In this document: piece after piece, positions 7,936-15,881 of the stretch
Layout: each line of letters begins with the position of its first letter
Numbering within the stretch: the first letter of the stretch is position 1
NCBI RefSeq assembly: GCF_016638705.1
Contig: NZ_CP067341.1
Coordinates: forward strand, 1,119,501 to 1,183,500
DNA from: Lysinibacillus agricola
Lineage (GTDB): Bacteria; Bacillota; Bacilli; Bacillales_A; Planococcaceae
Reading direction: 5' to 3'
DNA: 64,000 bases
Program-made: the position numbers and the translations under genes
The notes under the pieces: model-generated
What the model was told of the DNA's origin: nothing
Database searches by the model: none
The model's input: the letters and a program-made list of their open reading frames with translations, nothing else

Positions 7936-9780
7936 ATGACAAACTTACGTCAAGATCTTCGCAATATCGCAATAATCGCCCACGTTGACCATGGTAAAAC
8001 TACTTTAGTCGACCAATTACTAAAACAATCAGGTACATTCCGTTCAAACGAACGTGTTGAAGAACGTGCAATGGACTCTAATGATATTGAACGCGAACGT
8101 GGTATTACGATTTTAGCTAAAAATACAGCAGTAAACTATGAAGGAACTCGTATCAACATCCTTGATACGCCTGGACACGCTGACTTCGGTGGTGAGGTAG
8201 AACGTATTTTAAAAATGGTAGATGGCGTTGTACTAGTTGTCGATGCGTATGAGGGTTGTATGCCACAAACACGTTTTGTGTTGAAAAAAGCATTAGAACA
8301 ACGTTTAACACCAATCGTTGTTGTTAATAAAGTAGACAAAGATTCAGCTCGTCCACTAGAAGTAGTAGATGAAGTACTTGAATTATTCATTGAACTAGGT
8401 GCAGATGAAGATCAATTAGACTTCCCTGTTGTCTATGCTTCAGGTGTAAATGGTACAGCTTCTTTAGACGCTGATCCATCTAAGCAAGAAGTGGATATGA
8501 AATGTCTATTTAAGAAAATTATCGAAGCTATTCCAGCACCAATTGATAACTCAGAAGAGCCATTACAATTCCAAGTAGCTTTACTTGACTATAATGACTT
8601 CGTTGGACGTATCGGTATTGGTCGCGTATTCCGCGGAACAATTTCTGTAGGTCAACAAGTATCTCTTATGAAGTTAGACGGAACAGTGAAAAACTTCCGT
8701 GTAACGAAAATCTTTGGTTTCTTCGGCTTAAAACGTGAAGAAGTTGAGACAGCAAAAGCTGGTGACTTAATCGCCGTTTCAGGTATGGAAGACATCAACG
8801 TTGGTGAAACAGTTTGCCCTGTTGAGCACCCAGAAGCGCTAACGCCGTTACGTATCGATGAGCCAACATTACAAATGACTTTCTTAGTAAACAACTCACC
8901 ATTTGCAGGTCGTGAAGGTAAATGGGTAACAGCACGTAAAGTAGAAGAACGCTTACGTTCACAACTTCAAACGGACGTTTCTTTACGCGTTGAAGATACA
9001 GATTCACCAGATGCTTGGACTGTTTCTGGTCGCGGTGAGCTTCACCTATCGATCCTAATTGAAAATATGCGTCGTGAAGGATTTGAGTTACAAGTATCAA
9101 AACCTCAAGTAATCATCCGTGAAGTTGATGGCGTAAAATGTGAACCATTTGAACGTGTACAAATTGACGTTCCAGAAGAAAATGTTGGTTCAATTATCGA
9201 ATCAATCGGTACTCGTAAAGGTGAAATGTTAGATATGGTGAACAATGGCAATGGCCAAGTTCGTTTAACATTCTTAGTTCCTGCACGTGGTTTAATCGGT
9301 TATACAACTGAATTCATGTCAATGACTAAAGGCTTTGGTATCATTAACCATACTTTCGATTGCTACCAACCATTTATTTCAGGTCGTATTGGTGGTCGTC
9401 ACCAAGGTGTACTTGTATCAATGGAAACTGGTAAATCAACAACTTATGGTATGATGCAAGTAGAGGACCGTGGTACACTATTTGTAGAACCAGGTACTGA
9501 AATTTATGAAGGTATGATTGTTGGTGAAAATACACGTGATAATGATATCACTGTAAACATTACAAAAATGAAGCAAAAAACGAATGTTCGTTCTGCGACA
9601 AAAGACGCGACAAACGTTATTAAAAAGCCACGTTTATTAACACTAGAAGAAGCATTAGAATTCTTAAGTGATGATGAGTACCTAGAAATCACGCCAGAAT
9701 CTATTCGCCTTCGTAAACAAATTCTAGACAAAAATGAACGTGAAAAAGCAGCGAAAAAATTAAAAAACGCTGAACAATAA
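7936..9780 (+). CDS. typA: Ribosome-associated GTPase TypA/BipA
   Basis: A 614-residue translational GTPase that binds the 70S ribosome and supports growth and 50S assembly under stress. G1 is [10 protein letters not shown] (about residues 15-24), switch I has [10 protein letters not shown]3 is DTPGHADF, G4 is NKVDK. Elongation-factor domains II and III and the TypA-specific C-terminal domain follow ([36 protein letters not shown]). The length is standard. ylaH follows after 30 nt with its own ribosome site, so they are likely co-transcribed. Confidence 0.95.
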   Translation: MTNLRQDLRNIAIIAHVDHGKTTLVDQLLKQSGTFRSNERVEERAMDSNDIERERGITILAKNTAVNYEGTRINILDTPGHADFGGEVERILKMVDGVVLVVDAYEGCMPQTRFVLKKALEQRLTPIVVVNKVDKDSARPLEVVDEVLELFIELGADEDQLDFPVVYASGVNGTASLDADPSKQEVDMKCLFKKIIEAIPAPIDNSEEPLQFQVALLDYNDFVGRIGIGRVFRGTISVGQQVSLMKLDGTVKNFRVTKIFGFFGLKREEVETAKAGDLIAVSGMEDINVGETVCPVEHPEALTPLRIDEPTLQMTFLVNNSPFAGREGKWVTARKVEERLRSQLQTDVSLRVEDTDSPDAWTVSGRGELHLSILIENMRREGFELQVSKPQVIIREVDGVKCEPFERVQIDVPEENVGSIIESIGTRKGEMLDMVNNGNGQVRLTFLVPARGLIGYTTEFMSMTKGFGIINHTFDCYQPFISGRIGGRHQGVLVSMETGKSTTYGMMQVEDRGTLFVEPGTEIYEGMIVGENTRDNDITVNITKMKQKTNVRSATKDATNVIKKPRLLTLEEALEFLSDDEYLEITPESIRLRKQILDKNEREKAAKKLKNAEQ

Positions 9781-9810
9781 TTTTTTGCTTCCACGAAAGG
9801 AAGAGGAGTC

Positions 9811-10206
9811 TTGGGTATTAAGTCCGCTTTATTTGGTGAACTAAATGTTATTCAAGTTGCTGAACAAGCAAACGCAAAGGAAACAGCAGATGCTTATGAA
9901 AAAATGGCCGGAGTAACGCGTTTTTTATATGAAAACTTACCTAACTACGAAATGGCAGGTTATGTTCTGTTTGCTTTAGTGTTTTTGCTCTCTGCACTTG
10001 TTTATAAACTAGGCTTTGCAAAGAAATTAAAACTATCACAAAATATTATTATTTATATTTTCCTGTTTGTAGGGTGTATTATGTTAACATTTTTTGCATT
10101 ATATCTTCCAATGGTTGAAGGGCTCATTGTAGCAGCGTTAATTTTAATCGTCTATAAAACACGTTTATGGCGTGAAAAAAGAGAAGAGCAACAAGCTGCT
10201 AACTAG
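9811..10206 (+). CDS. ylaH: YlaH-like membrane protein
   Basis: A 131-residue protein with a soluble N-terminal 45 residues, then three hydrophobic segments (starting about residues 50, 78 and 98) and a basic/acidic tail (TRLWREKREEQQ). It starts at TTG 9811 behind AGGAAGAGGAG. The position right after typA matches B. subtilis ylaH. Function unknown; a membrane location is predicted. Confidence 0.75.
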   Translation: MGIKSALFGELNVIQVAEQANAKETADAYEKMAGVTRFLYENLPNYEMAGYVLFALVFLLSALVYKLGFAKKLKLSQNIIIYIFLFVGCIMLTFFALYLPMVEGLIVAALILIVYKTRLWREKREEQQAAN

Positions 10207-10228
10207 TGAAAATAACTTTATCTGAGAG

Positions 10229-10264
10229 AAACAGTCTTAGCGTTGAATAGCTAAGGCTGTTTTT
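10229..10264 (+). terminator. Terminator after ylaH
   Basis: AAACAGTCTTAGC pairs with GCTAAGGCTGTTT, followed by T. Confidence 0.8.
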
Positions 10265-10282
10265 CTTTGTTTTAAGGGTTCT

Positions 10283-10720
10283 TTAGAGAGCCAAAGCGAC
10301 GGATAGAATCGAAGTGACGGAAAGAAGAGCCGAAGCGACGGATAGAACTATCGAAGTGAAGGATAGAATCATCAAAGCGACGGATAGAACCATCGAAGTG
10401 ACGGAAAGAAGAGCCAAGGCGACGGATAGGATCGAAGTGACGGAATGAAAAGCCAAGGCGACGGATAGAACCACCAAAGCGACGGATAGGATCGAAGTGA
10501 CGGAATGAAGAGCCGAGGCGACGGATAGAACCATCAAAGCGACGGATAGGATCGAAGTGACGGAATGAAGAGCCAAAGCGACGGAATGAAAAGCCAAGGC
10601 GACGGATAGAACCACCAAAGCGACGGATAGGATCGAAGTGACGGAAAGAAGAGCCAAAACGACGGATAGAACAGTCAAAGTGACGGATAAAAAGTCGAAA
10701 GTGACGGATAGAATCGAACT
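10283..10720. repeat. Degenerate 18/21-nt tandem repeat array
   Basis: About 21 head-to-tail units of consensus RAAGYGACGGATAGAAYCATC. They occur as 21-nt units and 18-nt units lacking three bases, often in the order 21-21-18. Variants alternate between GACGGATAGAA and GACGGAATGAA/GACGGAAAGAA. Because all unit lengths are multiples of three, long frames stay open, including a 131-codon minus-strand frame of Leu/Val/Ser/Ala repeats with no ribosome site, judged non-coding. It lies between the ylaH terminator and the ABC transporter operon. Confidence 0.85.
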
Positions 10721-10845
10721 AGCTAATAGAACCTCAACCTAACATTTGATGTAGAACAGTTTTAAAAGATATAGGCACCGAAATCTTCCGATATGAATAA
10801 GTTAATGTCGATAGGCTTATTTTCATCAATCAAGGAGGAAATGGA
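10721..10845. other. Gap upstream of the ABC importer
   Basis: AT-rich leader with no clear promoter consensus or riboswitch that I can see. It presumably contains the promoter of the three-gene transporter operon. Confidence 0.3.
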
Positions 10846-11838
10846 ATGCGTTGGTTTAAAAGAGGTTTATTATTTAGTGTTTTTGCTTTGTTACTCCTTT
10901 CTTTGACGGCGTGTAATAAAACGGAGCATGAAAAAGTCAAGGTTGGAGAAGTGACGCGCTCGATTTTCTATGCGCCGCAGTATGTAGCACTTGAAAAAGG
11001 GTTCTTCGAGGACGAAGGACTTTCTGTTGAGGTACAAACGATTGCAGGTGGCGATAAGACGATGACGGCGTTACTTTCTGATGGAATTGATATTGCCTTA
11101 GTTGGATCGGAAACTTCCATCTACGTAACGCTCCAGGGCTCCAATGATCCGATTCAAAATTTTGCACAGTTAACACAAACAGATGGCACATTTTTAGTGG
11201 CGCGCGAAAAGATGGATAATTTTTCCTGGGATCAATTAAAAGGCTCTACATTTTTAGGGCAACGTAAAGGCGGAATGCCACAAATGGCGGGTGAGTTCGT
11301 ACTAAAAAAGCATGGCATTGACCCTGCGAACGATTTAACACTCATTCAAAACATTGATTTTGCTAATATTTCTACGGCCTTTGCTTCTGGAACAGGGGAC
11401 TTTGTACAGCTATTTGAACCAACTGCGAGCATCTTTGAGAAAGAAGGTAAAGGCTATATTGTTGCTTCATTTGGTGCTGAATCTGGGCATTTACCTTATA
11501 CATCGTTTATGGCGAAAAGTAGCTATTTGAAGGATAAAGCGAAGACAGTTCAAAGCTTTACAAATGCATTGAAACGAGCGCAGGATTTTGTGCAAAAAGA
11601 GAGTTCAGCTGAAGTAGCGAAAATTATTCAGCCATACTTTGAAAATGTAGATGTTGCTTTAATTGAAACAGTGGTAGAGCGTTATAAATCTCAGGGTTCC
11701 TATGCTACAGATCCTATTTTGGAGAAGGAGGAATGGGATAACTTGCAAACGATTATGGAGGAAGCAGGTGAACTTCCTCAACGGGTGGATTATGAAAAGC
11801 TTGTGAATACAACCTTTGCTAAAAAGGCAGCTGAGTAA
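10846..11838 (+). CDS. ytlA: ABC importer substrate-binding lipoprotein (NMT1/SsuA-like)
   Basis: A 330-residue lipoprotein: signal peptide with lipobox LLSLTAC (Cys about residue 22), then an NMT1/THI5-like periplasmic-type fold. The usual opening is YAPQYVALEKGFFEDEGLSVEVQ, followed by GGDKTMTALLSDGIDIALVGSE. This family brings in sulfonates, taurine, nitrate or thiamine precursors. The closest B. subtilis relative I recall is YtlA, of unproven substrate. It heads a tight operon with the ATPase and permease. The operon interrupts the yla gene order seen in B. subtilis, so it was probably inserted. Confidence 0.75.
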   Translation: MRWFKRGLLFSVFALLLLSLTACNKTEHEKVKVGEVTRSIFYAPQYVALEKGFFEDEGLSVEVQTIAGGDKTMTALLSDGIDIALVGSETSIYVTLQGSNDPIQNFAQLTQTDGTFLVAREKMDNFSWDQLKGSTFLGQRKGGMPQMAGEFVLKKHGIDPANDLTLIQNIDFANISTAFASGTGDFVQLFEPTASIFEKEGKGYIVASFGAESGHLPYTSFMAKSSYLKDKAKTVQSFTNALKRAQDFVQKESSAEVAKIIQPYFENVDVALIETVVERYKSQGSYATDPILEKEEWDNLQTIMEEAGELPQRVDYEKLVNTTFAKKAAE

Positions 11839-11839
11839 T

Positions 11840-12607
11840 ATGGAATTTTTAGAAGTAAAAAATATTCACCATAGCTATTTTTCGAAAACGCAGGCAAAGG
11901 AAGTTTTACGTGATATCAATTTAGATATTCGTGAAGGTGAGTTTGTTTCTTTTATAGGACCGAGCGGATGTGGGAAAACAACGTTATTATCAATTATTGC
12001 TGGCTTATTTTCGTCTACAGAAGGCAAGGTATACATTGAGGGTGAGGAAATTTCAACACACAATCAGTCTCTCATTGGCTACATGCTTCAGCAAGATTAT
12101 TTATTCCCTTGGAAAACCATCGAAGAAAATGTCACTATTGGTTTGAAAATCATGGAACGAAGCAATAAAACTCATAAAGTAACGGCAAATGCACTTTTGC
12201 AAGAAATTGGTTTGCCGCATGTTGGGAACAACTATCCGAGAGAGTTATCTGGTGGCATGCGTCAACGAGTAGCCCTTGCTAGAACTTTAGCGGTGGACCC
12301 TAAAATTTTATTGCTAGATGAACCATTTTCGGCACTTGATTATCAGTCTAAATTAAAACTGGAGGACTTGGTTGTTGAAACGTTAAAGGCCTATCAAAAA
12401 ACTGCCGTTCTTGTGACACATGATATTGGTGAAGCCATTGCGATGAGTGAACGGGTATTTCTATTTTCTGCAAATCCAGGTACATTGCATAAAGTATTTG
12501 AAATACCTACAGAGTTACAAGAGCTTTCACCTTTTGATGTTCGACAGCATCCAGCGTATTCAGACATATTCCAAAATATTTGGAAGGAGCTGGAGAGTCT
12601 TGGATAA
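11840..12607 (+). CDS. ytlC: ABC importer ATPase (SsuB/TauB-like)
   Basis: A 255-residue ATP-binding protein with Walker [11 protein letters not shown] (about residues 40-49), Q-loop [10 protein letters not shown], signature [15 protein letters not shown], Walker [13 protein letters not shown] and switch histidine VTHDIGEA. This is the nitrate/sulfonate/taurine importer subfamily. ATG 11840 directly follows the lipoprotein stop (1 nt between); the ribosome site is weak (AAAGGCAG), suggesting coupling. The energy-giving subunit of the importer. Confidence 0.85.
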   Translation: MEFLEVKNIHHSYFSKTQAKEVLRDINLDIREGEFVSFIGPSGCGKTTLLSIIAGLFSSTEGKVYIEGEEISTHNQSLIGYMLQQDYLFPWKTIEENVTIGLKIMERSNKTHKVTANALLQEIGLPHVGNNYPRELSGGMRQRVALARTLAVDPKILLLDEPFSALDYQSKLKLEDLVVETLKAYQKTAVLVTHDIGEAIAMSERVFLFSANPGTLHKVFEIPTELQELSPFDVRQHPAYSDIFQNIWKELESLG

Positions 12608-13394
12608 TACAATGTTTAAACAGTATCAGCAAATGCTAAAAAAAGAAAAGCGCTATGTTCGATTATATCAGCTTATCATCTTAATCTTATTTTTCGGCGG
12701 GTGGGAGCTTCTATCAAGATTTGGATGGATTGACCGTTTAATTTTTAGTTCTCCAACGCATGTATGGCAAACATTAGTAGAAAAAGTGAGCGATGGTACG
12801 TTAACACTTCACGTTGGTGTTACTTTAATGGAAACGATTATTGGCTTTATTGCCGGAACACTAATGGGTACATTAATAGCAACCGTATTGTGGTGGTCAT
12901 CAATGCTATCAAAGGTACTTGATCCATATTTAGTTATTTTAAACGCTATGCCGAAAGTTGCTTTAGGACCCATTTTAATAGTCGCCCTTGGTCCTGGTTA
13001 TTTTTCTATTATAGCGATGGGTGCGTTGATTTCAATCATTATTACAACCATCGTGGTTTATACGGCTTTTAAAGGGGTTGATCCAAACTACAACAAAGTA
13101 TTACAAACTTTTGGGGCAACCAGATGGCAAATATTTAAAGAAGTTATTTTACCTGCTTCCTTCCCAACGATTATTTCTACTTTGAAAGTAAATGTAGGAC
13201 TTTCTTGGGTAGGTGTCATAGTTGGTGAATTTTTAGTCGCCTCAAAAGGGCTTGGTTATTTAATTATTTATGGCTTCCAGGTGTTTAATTTTAATCTTGT
13301 GCTTATGTCACTTCTCATCATCGCCTTTTTTGCGACGATTATGTATCAGGTTGTCGAGTTGATTGAGAAGGCGATTATAAAAAATAATGGTTAG
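12600..13394 (+). CDS. ytlD: ABC importer permease (SsuC/TauC-like)
   Basis: A 264-residue inner-membrane permease with about six transmembrane segments and the cytoplasmic coupling (EAA) loop [27 protein letters not shown]. The start is taken as TTG 12600, which overlaps the ATPase stop by 8 nt, with GAAGGAG about 10 nt before it; ATG 12612 is the alternative. It completes the importer with the lipoprotein and ATPase. A large nested hairpin follows. Confidence 0.8.
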   Translation: MDNTMFKQYQQMLKKEKRYVRLYQLIILILFFGGWELLSRFGWIDRLIFSSPTHVWQTLVEKVSDGTLTLHVGVTLMETIIGFIAGTLMGTLIATVLWWSSMLSKVLDPYLVILNAMPKVALGPILIVALGPGYFSIIAMGALISIIITTIVVYTAFKGVDPNYNKVLQTFGATRWQIFKEVILPASFPTIISTLKVNVGLSWVGVIVGEFLVASKGLGYLIIYGFQVFNFNLVLMSLLIIAFFATIMYQVVELIEKAIIKNNG

Positions 13395-13402
13395 ACGGTT
13401 AA

Positions 13403-13532
13403 AGAGGCTGGGATATGTATATTTTTAAAGAAAAACTTAAAAATTTCACATCAGAAAAGCGCGAAAAATCAACGTTTCTAAAATTGATTTCTCGCGCTTT
13501 TTAAGGTTTTGACAAGTTTTGTCCCAGCCTCT
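13403..13532. terminator. Nested inverted repeat after the transporter operon
   Basis: Outer arms AGAGGCTGGGA (13403-13413) and TCCCAGCCTCT (13522-13532) enclose an inner stem AAAGCGCGAAAAATCAA (13454-13470) / TTGATTTCTCGCGCTTTTT. The inner hairpin with its T-run is a good terminator; the outer arms resemble the AGAGGCTGGGA gap motif found in several Firmicutes. Confidence 0.7.
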
Positions 13533-13611
13533 TCATAATGTTGAAAAACAAAGCGATCAAGGGAATTTTTGTGAATGTTGTGGCTTTTTAGATGAGGGTA
13601 GCTTTCATTCT

Positions 13612-13756
13612 AGGCTACTTGTTTTCACAAGGAAGCTTTACTCAGCGATCAAAGCGAAACGATTGGAGCACTCGAATAGCCTTCCACTCCAATCAGAGGT
13701 AGAGTAGAGCTTTTAAAAATTTTATTCATTTCAAAAGTGGACGCTATGACAACGCA
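13612..13756. repeat. Modular inverted-repeat element, copy 2
   Basis: AGGCTACTTG at the left pairs roughly with CTCGAATAGCCTT at the right. GAAGCTTT-ACTCAGCGA and AAAGCGAAACGATTGGAGC modules lie between, then CCACTCCAATCA. The 28-nt tail at 13729-13756 is identical to 5321-5348. It is a diverged copy of the 5.2-kb element in the opposite chromosomal context (after the transporter). Confidence 0.65.
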
Positions 13757-13790
13757 CCATAATTGAACAGATATAACAGTGACGTAATTG

Positions 13791-13983
13791 TTTGGAAGGT
13801 GGATGTCGATAAAATTAAAAAGTTGGGTGATAAAACGTGAAAGTTAGTCGATAAAAATTAAAAGTTGGGTGATAAAACGTGAAAGTTTATCGATAAAATT
13901 TAAAAGTTGGTCGATAATGCCTGAAAGTGTTTCGATAAAACTAAAAAGTTGGATATCATTTTGTTAAAACGCATGTTATGTGA
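13791..13983. repeat. GTCGATAAAA tandem array, 7 units
   Basis: Seven units of about 20-22 nt with consensus GTCGATAAAATTNAAAGTTGG alternating with GTGATAAAACGTGAAAGTTA, flanked by TTTGGAAGGTGGAT and by CATTTTGTTAAAACG. Two other copies (27491-27636, 43860-44010) have five units; this one carries an extra 42-nt pair. No gene is seen. Confidence 0.8.
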
Positions 13984-13986
13984 AGT

Positions 13987-14219
13987 GGTTGATTGAAGTG
14001 AAGGCTGGGCGACTCCTTGGGGATCAGCAATAGGGGAACGAAGGCTCTCATCGGACGCCCCCAGGAAGCTTTGCTCTGTGCGAAAGCGAAGCGACAGCAA
14101 CAACAACAAATGTTTTCTGTAGCGAAAGCAAAGCGGCAGCTACAATTGTTTTATCTGTGCGAAAGCGAAGCGTCAGCAACAAAGCGCTCAGTCGAAACGG
14201 AAATCAACCCCTCGTTTTG
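13987..14219. repeat. Modular element with GTTGATT/AATCAAC ends, copy in + sense
   Basis: It starts GGTTGATTGAAGTG and ends GGAAATCAACC. The interior has repeated GTGCGAAAGCGAAGCGACAG-type units separated by CAACAACA and GTTTTCTGTAGCGAAAG spacers. It matches 20600-20910 in inverted orientation, with sub-modules in a different arrangement. It is markedly GC-richer than the surroundings. Confidence 0.75.
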
Positions 14220-14243
14220 CCGAAGAGCATACTATATTTAACT

Positions 14244-14567
14244 TATTTCAGCGGGTGTCCAAACACCCGCTGAAATAGAGGAACTCAGTCTAAGAACGCC
14301 ACGTCCTGTGGCAACGACTGAGTGACCAACATCTTGTTGGCCCAAAGCCTCCGGAGGATGTCACGGAATCGGAAAGGAGTTCACATAGGATGTTAGCCTA
14401 AAATCATCGCATCCTTGCGATAACGGCTAACTGACCTGCATCGGTAAAAACGCCACGTCCTGTGGCATTACCGAAATGACCGACATCGTGTCGGCCCTCA
14501 TGCAGGCCTAAGCACAAAGCCGATTCTGGACGCAATTATGCCGAGGCATAATTGATTAGGACACCTT
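14244..14567 (+). ncRNA. Structured RNA candidate: three RUCCU-loop modules (Bacillaceae-1-like)
   Basis: It opens with a perfect 15-bp hairpin (TATTTCAGCGGGTGT / ACACCCGCTGAAATA). Three modules follow, each an outer stem, an inner hairpin with a TCCT loop, and TGACC..CATC. Module 1: ACTCAGTC/GACTGAGT around GCCAC-GTCCT-GTGGC (14298-14312). Module 2: GTTAGCC/GGCTAAC around ATCGC-ATCCTT-GCGAT. Module 3: CGGTAA/TTACCG around GCCAC-GTCCT-GTGGC, itself enclosed by CCTGCAT/ATGCAGG. The hairpins CCAACA-TCT-TGTTGG and CCGACA-TCG-TGTCGG differ by a compensated base pair. It ends with CAATTATGCC-GA-GGCATAATTG. The RUCCU loop pair recalls the Rfam Bacillaceae-1 motif; strand is inferred from that loop sense. 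Confidence 0.65.
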
Positions 14568-14641
14568 AATTTTATTGACACAATAGTTTTAAACAACATA
14601 AAAGAGGTGTCTCAAATAATGAGTCACCTCCTTCTGTTTTG
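14568..14641. other. Gap before ylaI
   Basis: AT-rich sequence ending in a weak hairpin GAGGTGTCTCAAATAATGA / TCACCTCC that could act as the ylaI terminator on the minus strand. Nothing else is seen. Confidence 0.35.
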
Positions 14642-14845
14642 TTAAAATTCTTCATCCATCTGTGGAGAGGTACGATAAAACCGGAAATTCCCGGTTTCAA
14701 TGCGTGTAACCGTATTTTCTTTAATACGATCATGACATGTTTCACACATATACGTATGAATTGGTCGATTGCGTAATTTTTTAGCTAACGGTAAATTATC
14801 ATCTAAATTGTTAATTGTATCGCAAATAACGCACTTTACGCGCAT
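14642..14845 (-). CDS. ylaI: Zinc-ribbon protein YlaI (DUF2197)
   Basis: A 67-residue protein with two CxxC knuckles, CVICDTINNLDD and YMCETCHDRI, a treble-clef or zinc-ribbon arrangement. Function unknown. It matches B. subtilis YlaI (about 70 residues) and keeps its place in the yla region. ATG 14845 lies behind GGAGGGA. The unknown gene at 14857-15357 is 11 nt upstream on the same strand, so the two form an operon. Confidence 0.8.
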   Translation of the reverse strand: MRVKCVICDTINNLDDNLPLAKKLRNRPIHTYMCETCHDRIKENTVTRIETGNFRFYRTSPQMDEEF

Positions 14846-14856
14846 TGCATTCCCTC

Positions 14857-15357
14857 CTACTCAGCACGAATAGCTAATACATTTTTAATAGGGCTATCTA
14901 CATTTGAACCGTCTCTAAATAACACATAAACAGGGCCATCTTCCATTAATGGCTTACCATCTTGGCTGTATTTTAAAATTAATGTATGAGCTTCTTCGAT
15001 TGTAAATGGATACTCTTTGCCACCTTCACATTCAATGACGATTGTTGTCGCTTCAGGTTTAATGTCAGCATTCTTTAGGAAGTGACTTAATTCGATCCCG
15101 AAAGTACCTGTTTCCATCCCTTTGCGGTCAAATTTTCGTTCTGATTTCAATGTTGGTGGGAAAGTAGCTCCTTCCATAATCTCACGTGACCAGTGAGCGC
15201 CTACCTCACGCATATATTTAATATCGGAATCTTCCTCAACTTCTTGTGTGTCGAAGTACGTTTTTAAATCTAATTTGCGATCATCGAAAATCCAAACAGT
15301 TGGATCTAATGTTAATTGGAATGAAACTGCGCCCTTGATAGGAATTATTGTTTCCAT
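14857..15357 (-). CDS. Conserved hypothetical protein, soluble
   Basis: I do not recognise the fold with certainty. The 166-residue protein is soluble and acidic, has no signal peptide, and starts METIIPIKGAVSFQLTLDPT with VWIFDDRKLDLKTYF. Relatives I recall in bacilli are annotated loosely as peptidyl-prolyl isomerases without clear support. The start is ATG 15357 behind GAGGAGG; the frame is open to 15390 but that start lies upstream of the ribosome site. It shares an operon with ylaI and is divergent from ylaN. Confidence 0.65.
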   Translation of the reverse strand: METIIPIKGAVSFQLTLDPTVWIFDDRKLDLKTYFDTQEVEEDSDIKYMREVGAHWSREIMEGATFPPTLKSERKFDRKGMETGTFGIELSHFLKNADIKPEATTIVIECEGGKEYPFTIEEAHTLILKYSQDGKPLMEDGPVYVLFRDGSNVDSPIKNVLAIRAE

Positions 15358-15539
15358 AATAGAAATCCTCCTCAAATCTTGTATATCCATGAAATAGTAT
15401 AACGCTAATGACTAGAGATAATAAAGAAATATAATTTGATTTCTCTATTTTCCAATGAAGACACTTGCATTTTTAACGACTAAAAGATAAACTTTATTAA
15501 GATAGAATCGAAGAAATATCAGATAATGGGGGCGTCCTC

Positions 15540-15821
15540 ATGGATACTAAATCACAAACTTCTTTTCAGGAGAAGGCTTTGGAGCTTTTAGTTGCTGATG
15601 CAGACAAAATTGCTCGCCTCATTCGAGTACAAATGGATCATTTAACAATGCCACAATGCCCTCTATATGAAGAAGTATTAGATACACAAATGTTCGGCCT
15701 TTCTCGTGAAATTGACTTTGCTGTGAAGCTTGGACTCATTGAACGCGAAAAAGGCAAAGAAATTCTCGATTCACTCGAGAAAGAACTTTCTGTACTACAT
15801 GACGCGTATACAGACAAATAA
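15540..15821 (+). CDS. ylaN: Iron-homeostasis protein YlaN (UPF0358)
   Basis: A 93-residue helical cytosolic protein of the YlaN/UPF0358 family. Work in Bacillus and Staphylococcus links YlaN to iron limitation and to relief of Fur repression. Family signatures visible are [55 protein letters not shown] (given here as one landmark region, residues about 10-64). It is followed by a strong terminator and then ftsW. Confidence 0.85.
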   Translation: MDTKSQTSFQEKALELLVADADKIARLIRVQMDHLTMPQCPLYEEVLDTQMFGLSREIDFAVKLGLIEREKGKEILDSLEKELSVLHDAYTDK

Positions 15822-15824
15822 AAG

Positions 15825-15863
15825 AAAAAAACTCAAACGCAATTTGCGATTTGAGTTTTTTTT
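15825..15863 (+). terminator. Terminator after ylaN
   Basis: An A-run and CTCAAACGCAA pair with TTGCGATTTGAG followed by eight T. Confidence 0.85.
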
Positions 15864-15881
15864 CTAGAATGAGGTTTTCCG

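Noticed and set aside
10219..10265. TPP riboswitch suggested by CTGAGAGAAACAG near an NMT1-type transporter
   Set aside because: The sequence is part of the ylaH terminator, lies 600 nt before the transporter, and lacks the rest of the THI-box.
10283..10678. 131-codon minus-strand frame rich in Leu, Val, Ser and Ala
   Set aside because: It is a by-product of a tandem array whose units are multiples of three nt; there is no ribosome binding site and only a TTG start.
13519..13707. 62-codon plus-strand frame
   Set aside because: It starts in the terminator arm and runs through repeat sequence; no ribosome site.
13791..13983. CRISPR array
   Set aside because: Units are about 21 nt, run head to tail without unique spacers, and no cas genes are present. 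The same applies to the array at 10283-10720.
14017..14241. 74-codon plus-strand frame
   Set aside because: It lies wholly in GCGAAAGCG repeat units and the start of the RNA element, with a Lys/Gln/Ala repeat product and no ribosome site.
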